In this document: in pieces, positions 54,346 through 62,635 of the stretch
Layout of the letters: the number at the start of each line of letters is the position of its first letter
How positions within the stretch are numbered: position 1 is the stretch's first letter
Assembly: GCA_030841085.1 (NCBI GenBank)
Contig: JAVEDP010000025.1
Location: 62,001-126,000, forward strand
DNA: 64,000 nucleotides
DNA from: Pyrinomonadaceae bacterium
Lineage (GTDB): Bacteria; Acidobacteriota; Blastocatellia; Pyrinomonadales; Pyrinomonadaceae
Direction: 5' to 3'
The notes under the pieces: model-generated
Told to the model about the DNA's origin: nothing
Databases searched by the model: none
Seen by the model: only the letters and a program-made list of their open reading frames with translations
Program-made: the position numbers and the translations under genes

Positions 54346-55053
54346 CTATTTCTCGAAAGCGATGTTGTCGACGACAAGAGTCCCTTTTTCCAGCTTGCAT
54401 TTGTCGCAGTGCACGCCAATGGTGACGGACGTCAACTTCATGAGGACGTCGCGCTTGAAATCAAGTTGCATCGCCCACTCTGGTTGATTAAAAGAATCGA
54501 GTTTCAGCTTGTAAGTATTGAAACCTGGCGAAACGCGAAAATTCGCCAGGGGGTACCCCGACTCAAGATTGGATCCCTGGCCGCGCGATATCAATTCGAG
54601 TTGTACAGACTGGGCACCCTTAGCAAAGACCCGCAGGGTAATGAACTTGTAAGCGCTCACATCGTCAGGCACGAGTTTGCCGTCTTTTTCAGGCTCGCCG
54701 AATACCTCCAGGTTGACTCCCGCCCAGTCGTTTGGAATCCGCAATTCGTAATCAAAAGCTGCGGCAACATCTTCAGTTGTCACCCGCGCAAACGCGGGGG
54801 CCGGCGGAGCTGCGTTTTCTAAACCGCGAAATTGGGGAGGGTTTGCTGGGTTCTGGGAATACGCGAACAATCGTGTCATTCCGCCGTGCTTGCTGACGGG
54901 CCTGCCAGTTTGCCCGTTTTGAAAGTCGGCGTAAATGAACTTTGAGGCGTCCGACTCGGAAGGCTTCGAGGCATCCTGGCCAAGAACGGCGCCGCCAATG
55001 AAAAGGATCAAGATCGATAAAAAGCCGATGCGGAAGAAAACGATTCTGGTCAT
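54346..55053 (-). CDS. Small secreted protein with a CIA30/carbohydrate-binding-like sandwich
   Basis: A 235-residue exported protein of uncertain function. A signal peptide (IGFLSILILFIGGAVLGQ) precedes one beta-rich domain. Strands such as YKFITLRVFAKGAQSVQLELISRG and a close in LVVDNIAFEK are what one sees in galactose-binding-like or CIA30-like folds. A cysteine pair in HCDKCKLEKG (two residues apart) may bind metal or form a disulfide. AGGAG lies seven bases before the ATG. It is upstream of the lactonase gene on the same strand, so the two may be co-transcribed. Confidence 0.75.
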   Translation of the reverse strand: MTRIVFFRIGFLSILILFIGGAVLGQDASKPSESDASKFIYADFQNGQTGRPVSKHGGMTRLFAYSQNPANPPQFRGLENAAPPAPAFARVTTEDVAAAFDYELRIPNDWAGVNLEVFGEPEKDGKLVPDDVSAYKFITLRVFAKGAQSVQLELISRGQGSNLESGYPLANFRVSPGFNTYKLKLDSFNQPEWAMQLDFKRDVLMKLTSVTIGVHCDKCKLEKGTLVVDNIAFEK

Positions 55054-55115
55054 TGATGTTCTCCTAAAGTTTCCGGTTTGTGTCGGACCACGTTGCTAAC
55101 AAAGCGCGCTTCTGA

Positions 55116-55255
55116 GTCCGCAGTGCGGACGAATGATAGTAGCCCAGCAGTTCACTGCTGGGAAAAAGAGCGGCAGGAGGTTTAGTCCGTGAAACGGACG
55201 GCTGAAGACTGCCGGCAAGATTTTCTGATTCTTTCAGCCGTCCGTTTCACGGACT
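55116..55255. repeat. Cluster of hairpins with a 23-bp perfect inverted repeat
   Basis: Three palindromes lie in a row: GTCCGC-AGT-GCGGAC (55116-55130), CCCAGCAGT-TC-ACTGCTGGG (55143-55162), and a larger structure with 23-bp perfect arms at 55184-55206 and 55233-55255 around a 26-base loop. Each arm of the last contains its own hairpin (GTCCGT-GAA-ACGGAC). The rest of the 341-base gap (55054-55394) shows further weak palindromes and no gene. Confidence 0.75.
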
Positions 55256-55394
55256 TCGTCTGCGGCTCTAATCAATCCCACCGATAAATCGCTGGGCTAT
55301 TTCAATCGTCCGCTAACGCAGACTTAGCACCTACACCGGTTGGGTAAGCCGACGTCCATTCAATCGGCTAATACCCACTTTTACAATTGCAACC

Positions 55395-56381
55395 TTAGTA
55401 ATCACAAGGTGATATCAACGCGGGCACAGGCGCTGGAACTGTATCCCGAAATCTTACAGACCTTCGTCGCAGAGCGGCCACCTTCACTTCAACCTCTTCC
55501 GGCGTTAGGGCTTTCTTTGCTTCGTGTAAAACCCAGTCGATGTCTTCGTGGTAATGGCGTACAGTGCTGGATTTCACGGTCGCGTCCTTGATAAACCAAA
55601 GATTAAAATTAATCGACATCAGCGATCGCGGGTAATACTGTCCGCCATGTTCGGCCAGAGGTTTGCCATCGATGAAATATTTCACCTTGCCACCGGAGAC
55701 CTGGGTTACGAGTGTGTGCCAACCGGCGATGCTTCCGCTGCTGGTGTTAAAGACGTTATCTTTTTTCCAGTTGGGTTCCGGAATGAAGGTTCTCCAGGAA
55801 GTTGTATACAACATAGGCCCGAGGCTACCCCAACCGCCGTTCGGCAGATACTCGAAATCCAGTTCGCTGTAATCAGGATCCCACGGCGCCTTCAGTGGGC
55901 TAATTGTGTAGAAGCTCTCGACGAGTTGATCGCCGCTGGGCCCGTCTATCGGCGCATCAACGAAACGAACTCGAGCAGCATATGTGCCTTCAAGATATTT
56001 GCGTTGATGGCAAATCTGGCTTTGCTGAGTATTGGATCCGGTGCCGTCGGTGGAAGAGATCAGGCGCAGTAAACGATTGCCTCGCTGGTCCTGGTCGGAA
56101 AGAAATAACACTTGCTGATTTCCCCAGGTGGCTCCCGGCACTCCTGGCCACCCCACCGCAGTACGAATGATCCAGCCATGGTTGGCAAACTGCTTATCGT
56201 TCGAGTAATTAAAGTCGTCAAAGAGTGTTTCGGAGCTCGGACGCCCCTGTGAAAGAGCCGGCTGGTCTGCGTTTGGCCATCCGGTACCTACTGGAACAGC
56301 GATAGAAGTTTTAATTAAAAGGAAACTCACGCTTCCTATCGCCAGCAGAAGACAGAGGTGTGCTCGAGTCAGAAATAACAT
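55395..56381 (-). CDS. Secreted glycoside hydrolase family 16
   Basis: A 328-residue beta-glucanase-type enzyme. A signal peptide (LCLLLAIGSVSFLLIKTSIA) precedes the jelly-roll domain. The GH16 active site ExDxE is seen as E173-L-D175-F-E177 in DYSELDFEYL, with the nucleophile and acid/base glutamates spaced as in the family. Supporting motifs are YLEGTYAARVRF before it and GWHTLVTQVSGGKVKYFIDG after it. GH16 enzymes cut beta-1,3/1,4-glucans, laminarin, agar or related polymers; the exact target is unclear. The C-terminal ~45 residues are charged and less ordered. GGAGAG lies about eleven bases before the ATG. Confidence 0.88.
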   Translation of the reverse strand: MLFLTRAHLCLLLAIGSVSFLLIKTSIAVPVGTGWPNADQPALSQGRPSSETLFDDFNYSNDKQFANHGWIIRTAVGWPGVPGATWGNQQVLFLSDQDQRGNRLLRLISSTDGTGSNTQQSQICHQRKYLEGTYAARVRFVDAPIDGPSGDQLVESFYTISPLKAPWDPDYSELDFEYLPNGGWGSLGPMLYTTSWRTFIPEPNWKKDNVFNTSSGSIAGWHTLVTQVSGGKVKYFIDGKPLAEHGGQYYPRSLMSINFNLWFIKDATVKSSTVRHYHEDIDWVLHEAKKALTPEEVEVKVAALRRRSVRFRDTVPAPVPALISPCDY

Positions 56382-56442
56382 CGCGGAAGTCTCTCCTTGG
56401 TGCTGCGTGTTGGTGTTTGCTCAGCGGCCGTTCGTGTCCTAA

Positions 56443-56518
56443 TTTGTAAAGCAAACTGTTAGTTTGCGATGGTTAATGGCATTCAGCGTGCGCGCAAACT
56501 AACAGTTTGCGTTACAAA
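56443..56518. repeat. Cloverleaf-type palindromic repeat with a different stem
   Basis: Arms of 26 bp with one mismatch (56443-56468 and 56493-56518). Leaf 1 is GCAAACT-GTT-AGTTTGC and leaf 3 GCAAACT-AAC-AGTTTGC, quite unlike the GC-rich leaves of the 2359 copy. The centre, however, keeps TGGCATTCA from that copy's middle leaf (ATGGCATTCA in both), and the outer arms (TTTGTAAA) resemble TTTAGAAA. It ends 12 bases past the end of the phosphohexomutase gene on the minus strand and might serve as its terminator. Confidence 0.75.
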
Positions 56519-56530
56519 AAACCAGACTCG

Positions 56531-57889
56531 TTAGTTAAGACACTCCTGAACCCGCGAAAATACGCCGGCCATGATCGCCCTTGCCTCTGTTTCAGACGCC
56601 GCCTCTGTGACCACCCGAATGATCGGTTCGGTATTTGAACCCCTTACAAGAAACCAACCCGAAGGCAGAATGACTTTCACACCATCGCGCAAATCCTGCG
56701 GATAAGCTGAATATTCGCGACGCAGCATTCTGAGTACGGGAACAATCTTGTCTGAGGGGCAGGACAATTTCTGTTTGATCAGAGTGAAGCGCGGAAAACT
56801 ATTGACGAGCTGAGTGATCGGCTGTCGGGTTTCAGCGAGCAAGTGAAGAACCAATGCCATGCCCGTCAAACTATCTCGCGCAAAGTTTATGCGAGGATAG
56901 ATGACGCCACCGTTCCCTTCGCCGCCGATGACCGCATTTTGCTTTTGCATCTCTTCAGTTACGTTAACTTCGCCTATCCGAGTCAGCGAGAGTGGACTCC
57001 TAAACCGGTTTGCTACTTCCTGAAGCACTGATGACGACGAGAGATTGGCGACTACCGGACCGGATTCTTTGCCCAGGACATAAAGAGTTGCCAACACGAG
57101 CGTGTAATCCTCACCGATGGGTATTCCCTCCTCCGAAACGATCGCGAGCCGGTCTGCATCCATATCCTGGGCGAAGCCAACGTTGGCGCGATGCTCAGTG
57201 ACTGCGGCGCACAAGTCCCCCAAATTCTCGGCAACTGGTTCCGCGGGGCGGGGAAACAATCCGTTGGGAGTCGAGTTGATAGAAATGACTTCGGCCCCCA
57301 AAGCCTTAAGCAGTTTTGGCCCAACTATTGAACCCGCACCATTACAAGCATCGAGCACGACGCGCAACGGCTTTTCGCTTGGCGGTAGTGGTCCAAGTGC
57401 CTCAAGAATTTTCCGAACGTGCAAATCAATTGCTCCTGAAAACTCTTCCACCTCGCGCATTTCTGCGCCTGTGACTTTCGTGTATTCACCTTGATGATAA
57501 ATGTCGAGCAACTCGCGCGCCCTGCCGCTATTTAGAAAAAGGCCATCAGCACCGATGAATTTGAGTGCATTCCATTCCGCTGGATTATGGCTTGCGGTAA
57601 TCGCAATTCCACCATGCGCGCGCTGTTCGCGCACCAGCAATTGGACGGTCGGTACCGGGCACATGCCGATATCCAGCACGCGACATCCGCTGGACAACAA
57701 ACCTGCGATAACGGCCTGCTTGACCATCTCGCCTGACGTGCGCGGATCTCGCCCAATGACGATCGTGCCGGGGCCCACGGCCGTGCCAAAGGCCTGTGCG
57801 AAGCGCGTTAGTAACGCGGGCGTCAATGATTCTCCGATCACTCCGCGCACGCCGGAAATGCTGATCTTGAGAGTTGGTATCGCTCGCAT
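56531..57889 (-). CDS. glmM: Phosphohexomutase, phosphoglucosamine/phosphomannomutase family
   Basis: A 452-residue alpha-D-phosphohexomutase that moves phosphate between C1 and C6 of a hexose or hexosamine. The catalytic phosphoserine S100 is in TASHNP; the magnesium site is D242-M-D244-A-D246-R; the sugar loop is GEGNGG and the phosphate loop RGSNTEPIIRV. Whether glucosamine, glucose or mannose phosphate is the true substrate is unclear, so the symbol is tentative. An ATG at 57904 could start translation, but it abuts a repeat and adds five residues; the ATG at 57889 fits the family start better. A paralogue lies upstream at 58280-59626. Confidence 0.88.
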   Translation of the reverse strand: MRAIPTLKISISGVRGVIGESLTPALLTRFAQAFGTAVGPGTIVIGRDPRTSGEMVKQAVIAGLLSSGCRVLDIGMCPVPTVQLLVREQRAHGGIAITASHNPAEWNALKFIGADGLFLNSGRARELLDIYHQGEYTKVTGAEMREVEEFSGAIDLHVRKILEALGPLPPSEKPLRVVLDACNGAGSIVGPKLLKALGAEVISINSTPNGLFPRPAEPVAENLGDLCAAVTEHRANVGFAQDMDADRLAIVSEEGIPIGEDYTLVLATLYVLGKESGPVVANLSSSSVLQEVANRFRSPLSLTRIGEVNVTEEMQKQNAVIGGEGNGGVIYPRINFARDSLTGMALVLHLLAETRQPITQLVNSFPRFTLIKQKLSCPSDKIVPVLRMLRREYSAYPQDLRDGVKVILPSGWFLVRGSNTEPIIRVVTEAASETEARAIMAGVFSRVQECLN

Positions 57890-57904
57890 AATTTCTACGC
57901 CCAT

Positions 57905-58235
57905 CGTTTAGAAAGCGAACTGGTCCTCTCCTTTACATTCCGTTTAGAGAGCGGACTTGTCCGCCTCGTAACGTTCCGTTTAGAGCGCGGACTTGTCCGC
58001 TTCGTAACATTCCGTTTAGAGCGCGGACTTGTCCGCCCGCGCCCGGGGGCACAAGTGCCCTTTCTAAACCTCGTAACGTTCCGTTTAGAAAGCGGACTTG
58101 TCCGCCCGCGCCCGGGGGCACAAGTGCCCTTTCTAAACAGAGTGGCGGAGCGCGGACTTGTCCGCCCGCGCTCGGGGCACAAGTGCCCTTTCTAAACAGA
58201 GTGGCGGCGGCGGCACAAGTGCCGTTTCTAAACGT
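57905..58235. repeat. Tandem cluster of cloverleaf-type repeats
   Basis: About 330 bases made of at least seven whole or half units. The left-half unit is GTTTAGAAAGCGGACTTGTC-type (leaf GCGGAC-TT-GTCCGC) and the right half is GGGCAC-AA-GTGCCC followed by TTTCTAAAC. Three whole units run from about 58013 to 58197; half units precede and follow. Spacers such as TCGTAACGTTCC recur between units. Left halves here vary at AAAG/GAGC, and the last unit has GGCAC-AA-GTGCC. Unequal spacing and internal palindromes set it apart from CRISPR. The whole gap between the two mutase genes (57890-58279) is occupied by it. Confidence 0.85.
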
Positions 58236-58279
58236 GGATGGTTAATGGTTCTAACGGCAGTCGTCAATCGTCAACTCGC

Positions 58280-59626
58280 TCACTTATTCAATCTATCGCG
58301 CGTCCAATCCAGCAGATTTTGTGCACTGCTCGTTTCCTCAGCTTCTACGATAACGCGAATCATGGATTCCGTATTCGATGCCCGCACATGAACCCACCCC
58401 ATCGATAGCACTACCCTAATGCCATCCGTCAAATCACAGGACAGCTGCTCACGTTCGAGAGCCAGCCGGAAATTCTGCAAAACGGAATAAAGTCGATTCG
58501 GTTCGATAGGAAGGTTATATTTCAACATAGTCAGTCGTGGCAGGTCCTCGACGAATTTCGAAATAGGTTTGCCGTTGCGTGCAACGCCCTCCAAAACCAG
58601 ACCAACAGCGGCGGCGCTGTCATGGGTAGCATGCACTTCAGGAACGCTGACGCCACCGCTGCCCTCGCCGCCAAGAACGCCCCTTAATTCGGTGAGGCCT
58701 TCTGAGATATAAGTTTGTCCGACCGGCGTACGCACAACATCGCTACCGTAAATCGCTCCAATTCTTTCTATCGCCCCGGTAGTTGAAACATTCGTCACTA
58801 CGGTGCCCGCGTTTTGTTCAAGACGAATGCGCGTCGCGATAGCGAGAGTAAGCTCTTCTGAAAGTCGTTCACCCAACTCAGTGACGATTCCGAGTCTTTC
58901 GCCGTCGGCATCGTGAGCGAACCCGATGTCGGCATGGCCGGCTTTAACAACAGCGCTAAGCTGCGCCATGGTCTCAGGCTTTGGTTCGGGAACATGTGGA
59001 AACGGTGCGTTTGGATTATCGTTGATCGCCAAAACTTCGCAACCGAGTTCCTTCAGCCAAAGTGGGATTAACCGCGAACACGCTCCATTGCAGCAGTCAA
59101 CCGCGACCTTCAGGCGGCGTCGCCGAATCGCTTCAATATCAAAAACACTCTTGAGCAATTCTATGTGGTGCTCGATGGGATCCTGCCGTTGGATTGCCGG
59201 CTCGATCCGGTCCCAAGTCGCCTTCGCGAACTCCCCCTGATGAAATATGTCCAGAAGCTCTTCGGCCTGAGTCGGATTCAGATAAAGTCCGTCGCTGCGG
59301 ACAAATTTCAGGGCATTCCACTGGGAGGGATTGTGGCCCGCGGTGATAGCGATACCACCATCCGCTTTGAGCCAGGTAATAGCTAACTGCAGACTTGGTG
59401 TAGGCGACACGTCAAGATCGATTACTTCACAACCGGCGGCGAGCAGTCCGGCGATGACTGCCGCCCGCACCATCGGCCCAGACGGACGCGTATCGCGACA
59501 AATGAGAACACGTCCCCCATTGAGGTAAGTACCAAACGCCTGGGAGAAATCGACTGCGACTTCCGGCGTAAAGGTTTCACCGACGATACCGCGTACACCC
59601 GTGATTCCGATTTTTAGGGGCTTCAT
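58280..59626 (-). CDS. Phosphohexomutase paralogue lacking the catalytic serine
   Basis: A 448-residue member of the alpha-D-phosphohexomutase family, same fold and length as its neighbour. The active-site TASHNP reads T95-A-G97-H-N-P: glycine replaces the phosphoserine. The DNA reads GGC there, so no simple base-call slip to a serine codon stands out. The metal loop is D239-A-D241-G-E243-R, with Glu in place of the third Asp. The sugar loop GEGSGG and the phosphate loop RASNTESMIRV are kept in modified form. It may bind ligand without normal phosphotransfer or use another mechanism. The ATG at 59626 gives the family's usual start (MKPLKIGITGVRG). Confidence 0.87.
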   Translation of the reverse strand: MKPLKIGITGVRGIVGETFTPEVAVDFSQAFGTYLNGGRVLICRDTRPSGPMVRAAVIAGLLAAGCEVIDLDVSPTPSLQLAITWLKADGGIAITAGHNPSQWNALKFVRSDGLYLNPTQAEELLDIFHQGEFAKATWDRIEPAIQRQDPIEHHIELLKSVFDIEAIRRRRLKVAVDCCNGACSRLIPLWLKELGCEVLAINDNPNAPFPHVPEPKPETMAQLSAVVKAGHADIGFAHDADGERLGIVTELGERLSEELTLAIATRIRLEQNAGTVVTNVSTTGAIERIGAIYGSDVVRTPVGQTYISEGLTELRGVLGGEGSGGVSVPEVHATHDSAAAVGLVLEGVARNGKPISKFVEDLPRLTMLKYNLPIEPNRLYSVLQNFRLALEREQLSCDLTDGIRVVLSMGWVHVRASNTESMIRVIVEAEETSSAQNLLDWTRDRLNK

Positions 59627-59951
59627 ACGTGAATCAGAATTACGGAGTATCACGCTACCGCTCGACGAGCACAAGCCTGCGGGACTTCTTATTGCCCAGC
59701 CCGAGATTCACGACGCTGGTCAATAGCGATGGTGCTGTCATCTGCGCATGGCCTGGAGGCAATGAAATTAAGGCGATTCGCGACCGGATGGCCCAACAGA
59801 TTGTTGCCGATACGCTGATAGCCGCAAATACCGCGAGCGTATTGACTTCCAAAACGAGCGCGAATCACTGACACGGTGGCCAGTCGTTCCAAATCGCGCA
59901 ATTTAGTAGCTACAGGAAATGCCTGGTGTCCGACGGAGCCGTGTCGACTAA
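59627..59951. other. Intergenic region, no supported gene
   Basis: About 325 bases upstream of the serine-less mutase gene. Short overlapping open frames occur on both strands (for example 59629-59871 on plus) but none has a ribosome site or recognisable domain. The mutase promoter should lie here; no clear box pair was seen. Confidence 0.45.
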
Positions 59952-60208
59952 GTCCCACAACCTGGAGAGGAAGTTGCCTACGTTTACGCCGTTGGCGTTA
60001 CCATCACTAGAGTGGGGCGCATGTAGATCGCCAGGGTAATTACGAAATCCTGGTTAGTGATGGAAAATGCAAAATTATTGTAACGAATCCATCCTCGCCA
60101 GGGATGGATTGGCTGGCGCCGGACCAAGAGCGATTTATTGATACGGCTAACGAAAACTTTTCTAATTCGATATTCACTTTTGATATAAAAATTAAGATGC
60201 CCGGCTAA
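59952..60208 (+). pseudogene. Possible remnant of a small gene, frameshifted
   Basis: Two plus-strand frames read like protein but lack a start and do not join: frame one, 59952-60026, contains EEVAYVYAVGVTITRVGRM; frame two, 60011-60208, contains NYEILVSDGKCKIIVTNP and ends FTFDIKIKMPG before TAA. They overlap near 60011-60026, where a one- or two-base shift would fuse them. Codon composition of frame two is like a real gene. It could be a decayed gene or a run of chance. No family is recognised. Confidence 0.25.
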
Positions 60209-60250
60209 CTGGAATGAGTTTGCAGATTTGGACGTGTCAATACCGATAGT

Positions 60251-62563
60251 TCAAACAGCCGTTCCAACGGCACGCTTGTAAGATTCGAGGACAGCGGCAG
60301 GTAAGATGAGCGGCGGCGCAATACGTTCCCAACCAGCAGGATTCAGGAAGCGGCCCGGGGCGAATTCTCGCCAGGCATTTGTGCCGTGTCGCACGTAGAT
60401 GAACACGCCGGGGTTGGAAAGACGCATCAGGCGCTTGCCTCGTCTGGTTGCGTAATGCAGCAGGTAGGCATCTTCCCCCAAATTGATCTCAGGATAACGA
60501 AGACCTTGCGATAGCAATTCCCTGCGGTAGACCAGTGTGCCGCCATGAACGTTGCCGACGAAAAGTTGTTTATGAAGCTGCGGATTCGTTGTCCAAAATT
60601 CACCGCCCGGTAACTGCAGGACGAAAGCATTCTCGAGCCCGGTCAGGTCGGCCGCGCCGGAGAGAATGGGCAACACCTGGTAACGAAGACGGTCAGAGGA
60701 ATACCAGTCGTCGTCGTCCCAGTGGGCAATGATTTCGCCTTGCGCCTGCGCGCAGGCAAAATTGCGCTTGGCTCCGATGGATTTTCTTCCCGGCAGACGA
60801 TAGTAACGAACGCCCGGCAAATTCTCCGTGAGATCACCAATGGCATCGTTGCCATCATCCACAATAATCAGCTCGCGATTTGGATAGTCCTGGCGCAAAA
60901 AGTATTCGAGCGCCTGCGGCACAAACGCGCGCCTGTTGTAGGTTGGCATGATGCATGAGACCAGCGGCCACGACGTGTGGGCAGGCTCGGTAGCTCGATA
61001 GAAATGCACGTCATCGCCCAGCAAGGAACGCAGGTTTTCATTCGCTTTTGGGTGCCAATAGACTCCGCCCGTGTCTTTGCGGCTGGTGTTGCGCGAGTGC
61101 ACCATCGCAATGCAGAGCGTGGAGTCCCGCAGATCGCAAATATTTTTGTTGGCGGTGTTCCAAACGAAACGCGAGTCTTCGCCGACTTGAATGTTCTGAA
61201 ACCTATTTCCCTGCCAAACACTTTTACGATAGGCGAGCGTGCTGCCGGCTACCCAGGCCGCACCCGGGGCTGCGTAACAATAGTCCCACGCCTGCCCGCT
61301 GGCTGGATCGTAAAAAGATACTTCACTGCTGCCGCACAAATCTAAACCGCCTTTCATCAGCGCAGTTATTTGCGTACGCACTCGATGTGACGGATACCAA
61401 TCATCATCGTCCCAGTGGACTATGAATTCGCCGCGAGATTGCTCACAAGCAAAATTACGTTTGGCGCCCAGAGTCAGCTTTTGATCGAGCCGAAGATAGC
61501 GAATGCGCTCGCTCTCCGGCACACAGTCGCGGCTGCTCTCAGCGCCATCGTCGATCACGAGGAGTTCCAGGTTTGAATAATCCTGACGCAGAAAACAGCG
61601 AATTGCCTGCGGCACAAAGCTGCGGCGGTTGCCGGTAGGCATGATGCAACTTACGAGTGGCTCTAATTCAACCGTGACGGGTGGCGGTGAACTCAGCGGC
61701 AGCGGATTGGTTTCAATCGGCGTGGCCGGGAAAGGCTGTTTCAATTGAATCAATGTCGGCGGAGCAAAATTAGGACATGCATCGCCGCGGCAATGCGCGC
61801 GGTAGTCTGTTTTCTCGCCGCGCAAGCGTGCACCGCAAAACTTGTCCTGGTAATAACGCTTGCTGGCCTCGAAGCGGCGCGCTTCCTCCGTTCGCCGGCG
61901 CGCGGTGAACGGGGCGCGATGAACGTAGGCCGCACACGCCCAAACACCGCGCCAGCCGGCGCGTGCCGCGCGAATGTTGTAATCCATTTCCCAGCATGGC
62001 CCCAGCCCGTAGCCTTCGTCTGCTGCGCCAACCGCATTAATTACTTCGCGCCTGACGGCATAACAAAAGTCTGCCAGACTGTAGAGTGGGTCGAGCGTGC
62101 GCACTTCGCTCCCAAAGCGTCTCATCGTTTCGCTGGCAGCTCGTTCGATCTCATGCGGCCGGCTACGACTGCCCTGAACGACACATTGTTCGTTCCAGGA
62201 TCGATTAGTTGATGGTCCAGCAAGACCGTTGCGAGGATCCGCGTCAAGAGCTTGCAGCAAATGATCGAGCCATCCCGGTCCGACCTGTGCCCCACTCTCA
62301 AGCAGCACCAAAATATCCGCTTCGGTTCCGACCGCCAGCCGATTAAAGCCGGCCGCACTTCCGCGTGCATCTTTGGTTGATAACTGTTTCAGGTCAGCCC
62401 GCCGCGCCAGGAAAGCGCTGGTGCTCCCATCGGGCCCATCGGGCAAAAGAATCAACTGTACCGGCGCCGTAGTGTTTCGTTGGAGACTTTCGAGCGTAGC
62501 GGTCAACAGCTGGGGCTCTTCGCTTACGCTGATTCCAATACAAATTTGAGGCATTCGAGGCAT
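60251..62563 (-). CDS. Three-module family 2 glycosyltransferase
   Basis: A 770-residue cytoplasmic protein with three GT-A modules. Module 1 (about 1-240) starts ICIGISVSEEP and lacks a clear DxD. Modules 2 (about 305-530) and 3 (about 540-770) are near copies: each begins VSCIMPTxNRR, then FVPQA.., FLRQDY, IDDG or VDDG, and AKRNFAC, with HWDDDDWY (about residues 384 and 617) giving the metal-binding aspartates. It should add sugars to a polysaccharide, lipid or protein. It lies 72 bases after the FkbM-type gene on the same strand, suggesting a glycan-synthesis unit. Confidence 0.88.
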   Translation of the reverse strand: MPRMPQICIGISVSEEPQLLTATLESLQRNTTAPVQLILLPDGPDGSTSAFLARRADLKQLSTKDARGSAAGFNRLAVGTEADILVLLESGAQVGPGWLDHLLQALDADPRNGLAGPSTNRSWNEQCVVQGSRSRPHEIERAASETMRRFGSEVRTLDPLYSLADFCYAVRREVINAVGAADEGYGLGPCWEMDYNIRAARAGWRGVWACAAYVHRAPFTARRRTEEARRFEASKRYYQDKFCGARLRGEKTDYRAHCRGDACPNFAPPTLIQLKQPFPATPIETNPLPLSSPPPVTVELEPLVSCIMPTGNRRSFVPQAIRCFLRQDYSNLELLVIDDGAESSRDCVPESERIRYLRLDQKLTLGAKRNFACEQSRGEFIVHWDDDDWYPSHRVRTQITALMKGGLDLCGSSEVSFYDPASGQAWDYCYAAPGAAWVAGSTLAYRKSVWQGNRFQNIQVGEDSRFVWNTANKNICDLRDSTLCIAMVHSRNTSRKDTGGVYWHPKANENLRSLLGDDVHFYRATEPAHTSWPLVSCIMPTYNRRAFVPQALEYFLRQDYPNRELIIVDDGNDAIGDLTENLPGVRYYRLPGRKSIGAKRNFACAQAQGEIIAHWDDDDWYSSDRLRYQVLPILSGAADLTGLENAFVLQLPGGEFWTTNPQLHKQLFVGNVHGGTLVYRRELLSQGLRYPEINLGEDAYLLHYATRRGKRLMRLSNPGVFIYVRHGTNAWREFAPGRFLNPAGWERIAPPLILPAAVLESYKRAVGTAV

Positions 62564-62635
62564 GCAGTTTTTTTTTACCAGCGGCTTCCGTCAAGTAATG
62601 TCGAGGATTCTTCCACCGATCACGATGGCTGCGCA

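Noticed and set aside
57895-58182. Open frame through the repeats (minus strand)
   Set aside because: The predicted protein is only translated repeat units; no ribosome site, and it would overlap the mutase start.
57905-58235. Repeat cluster as a CRISPR array
   Set aside because: Units are palindromic, occur as halves and wholes, spacers are short, unequal and themselves repeated, and there are no cas genes.
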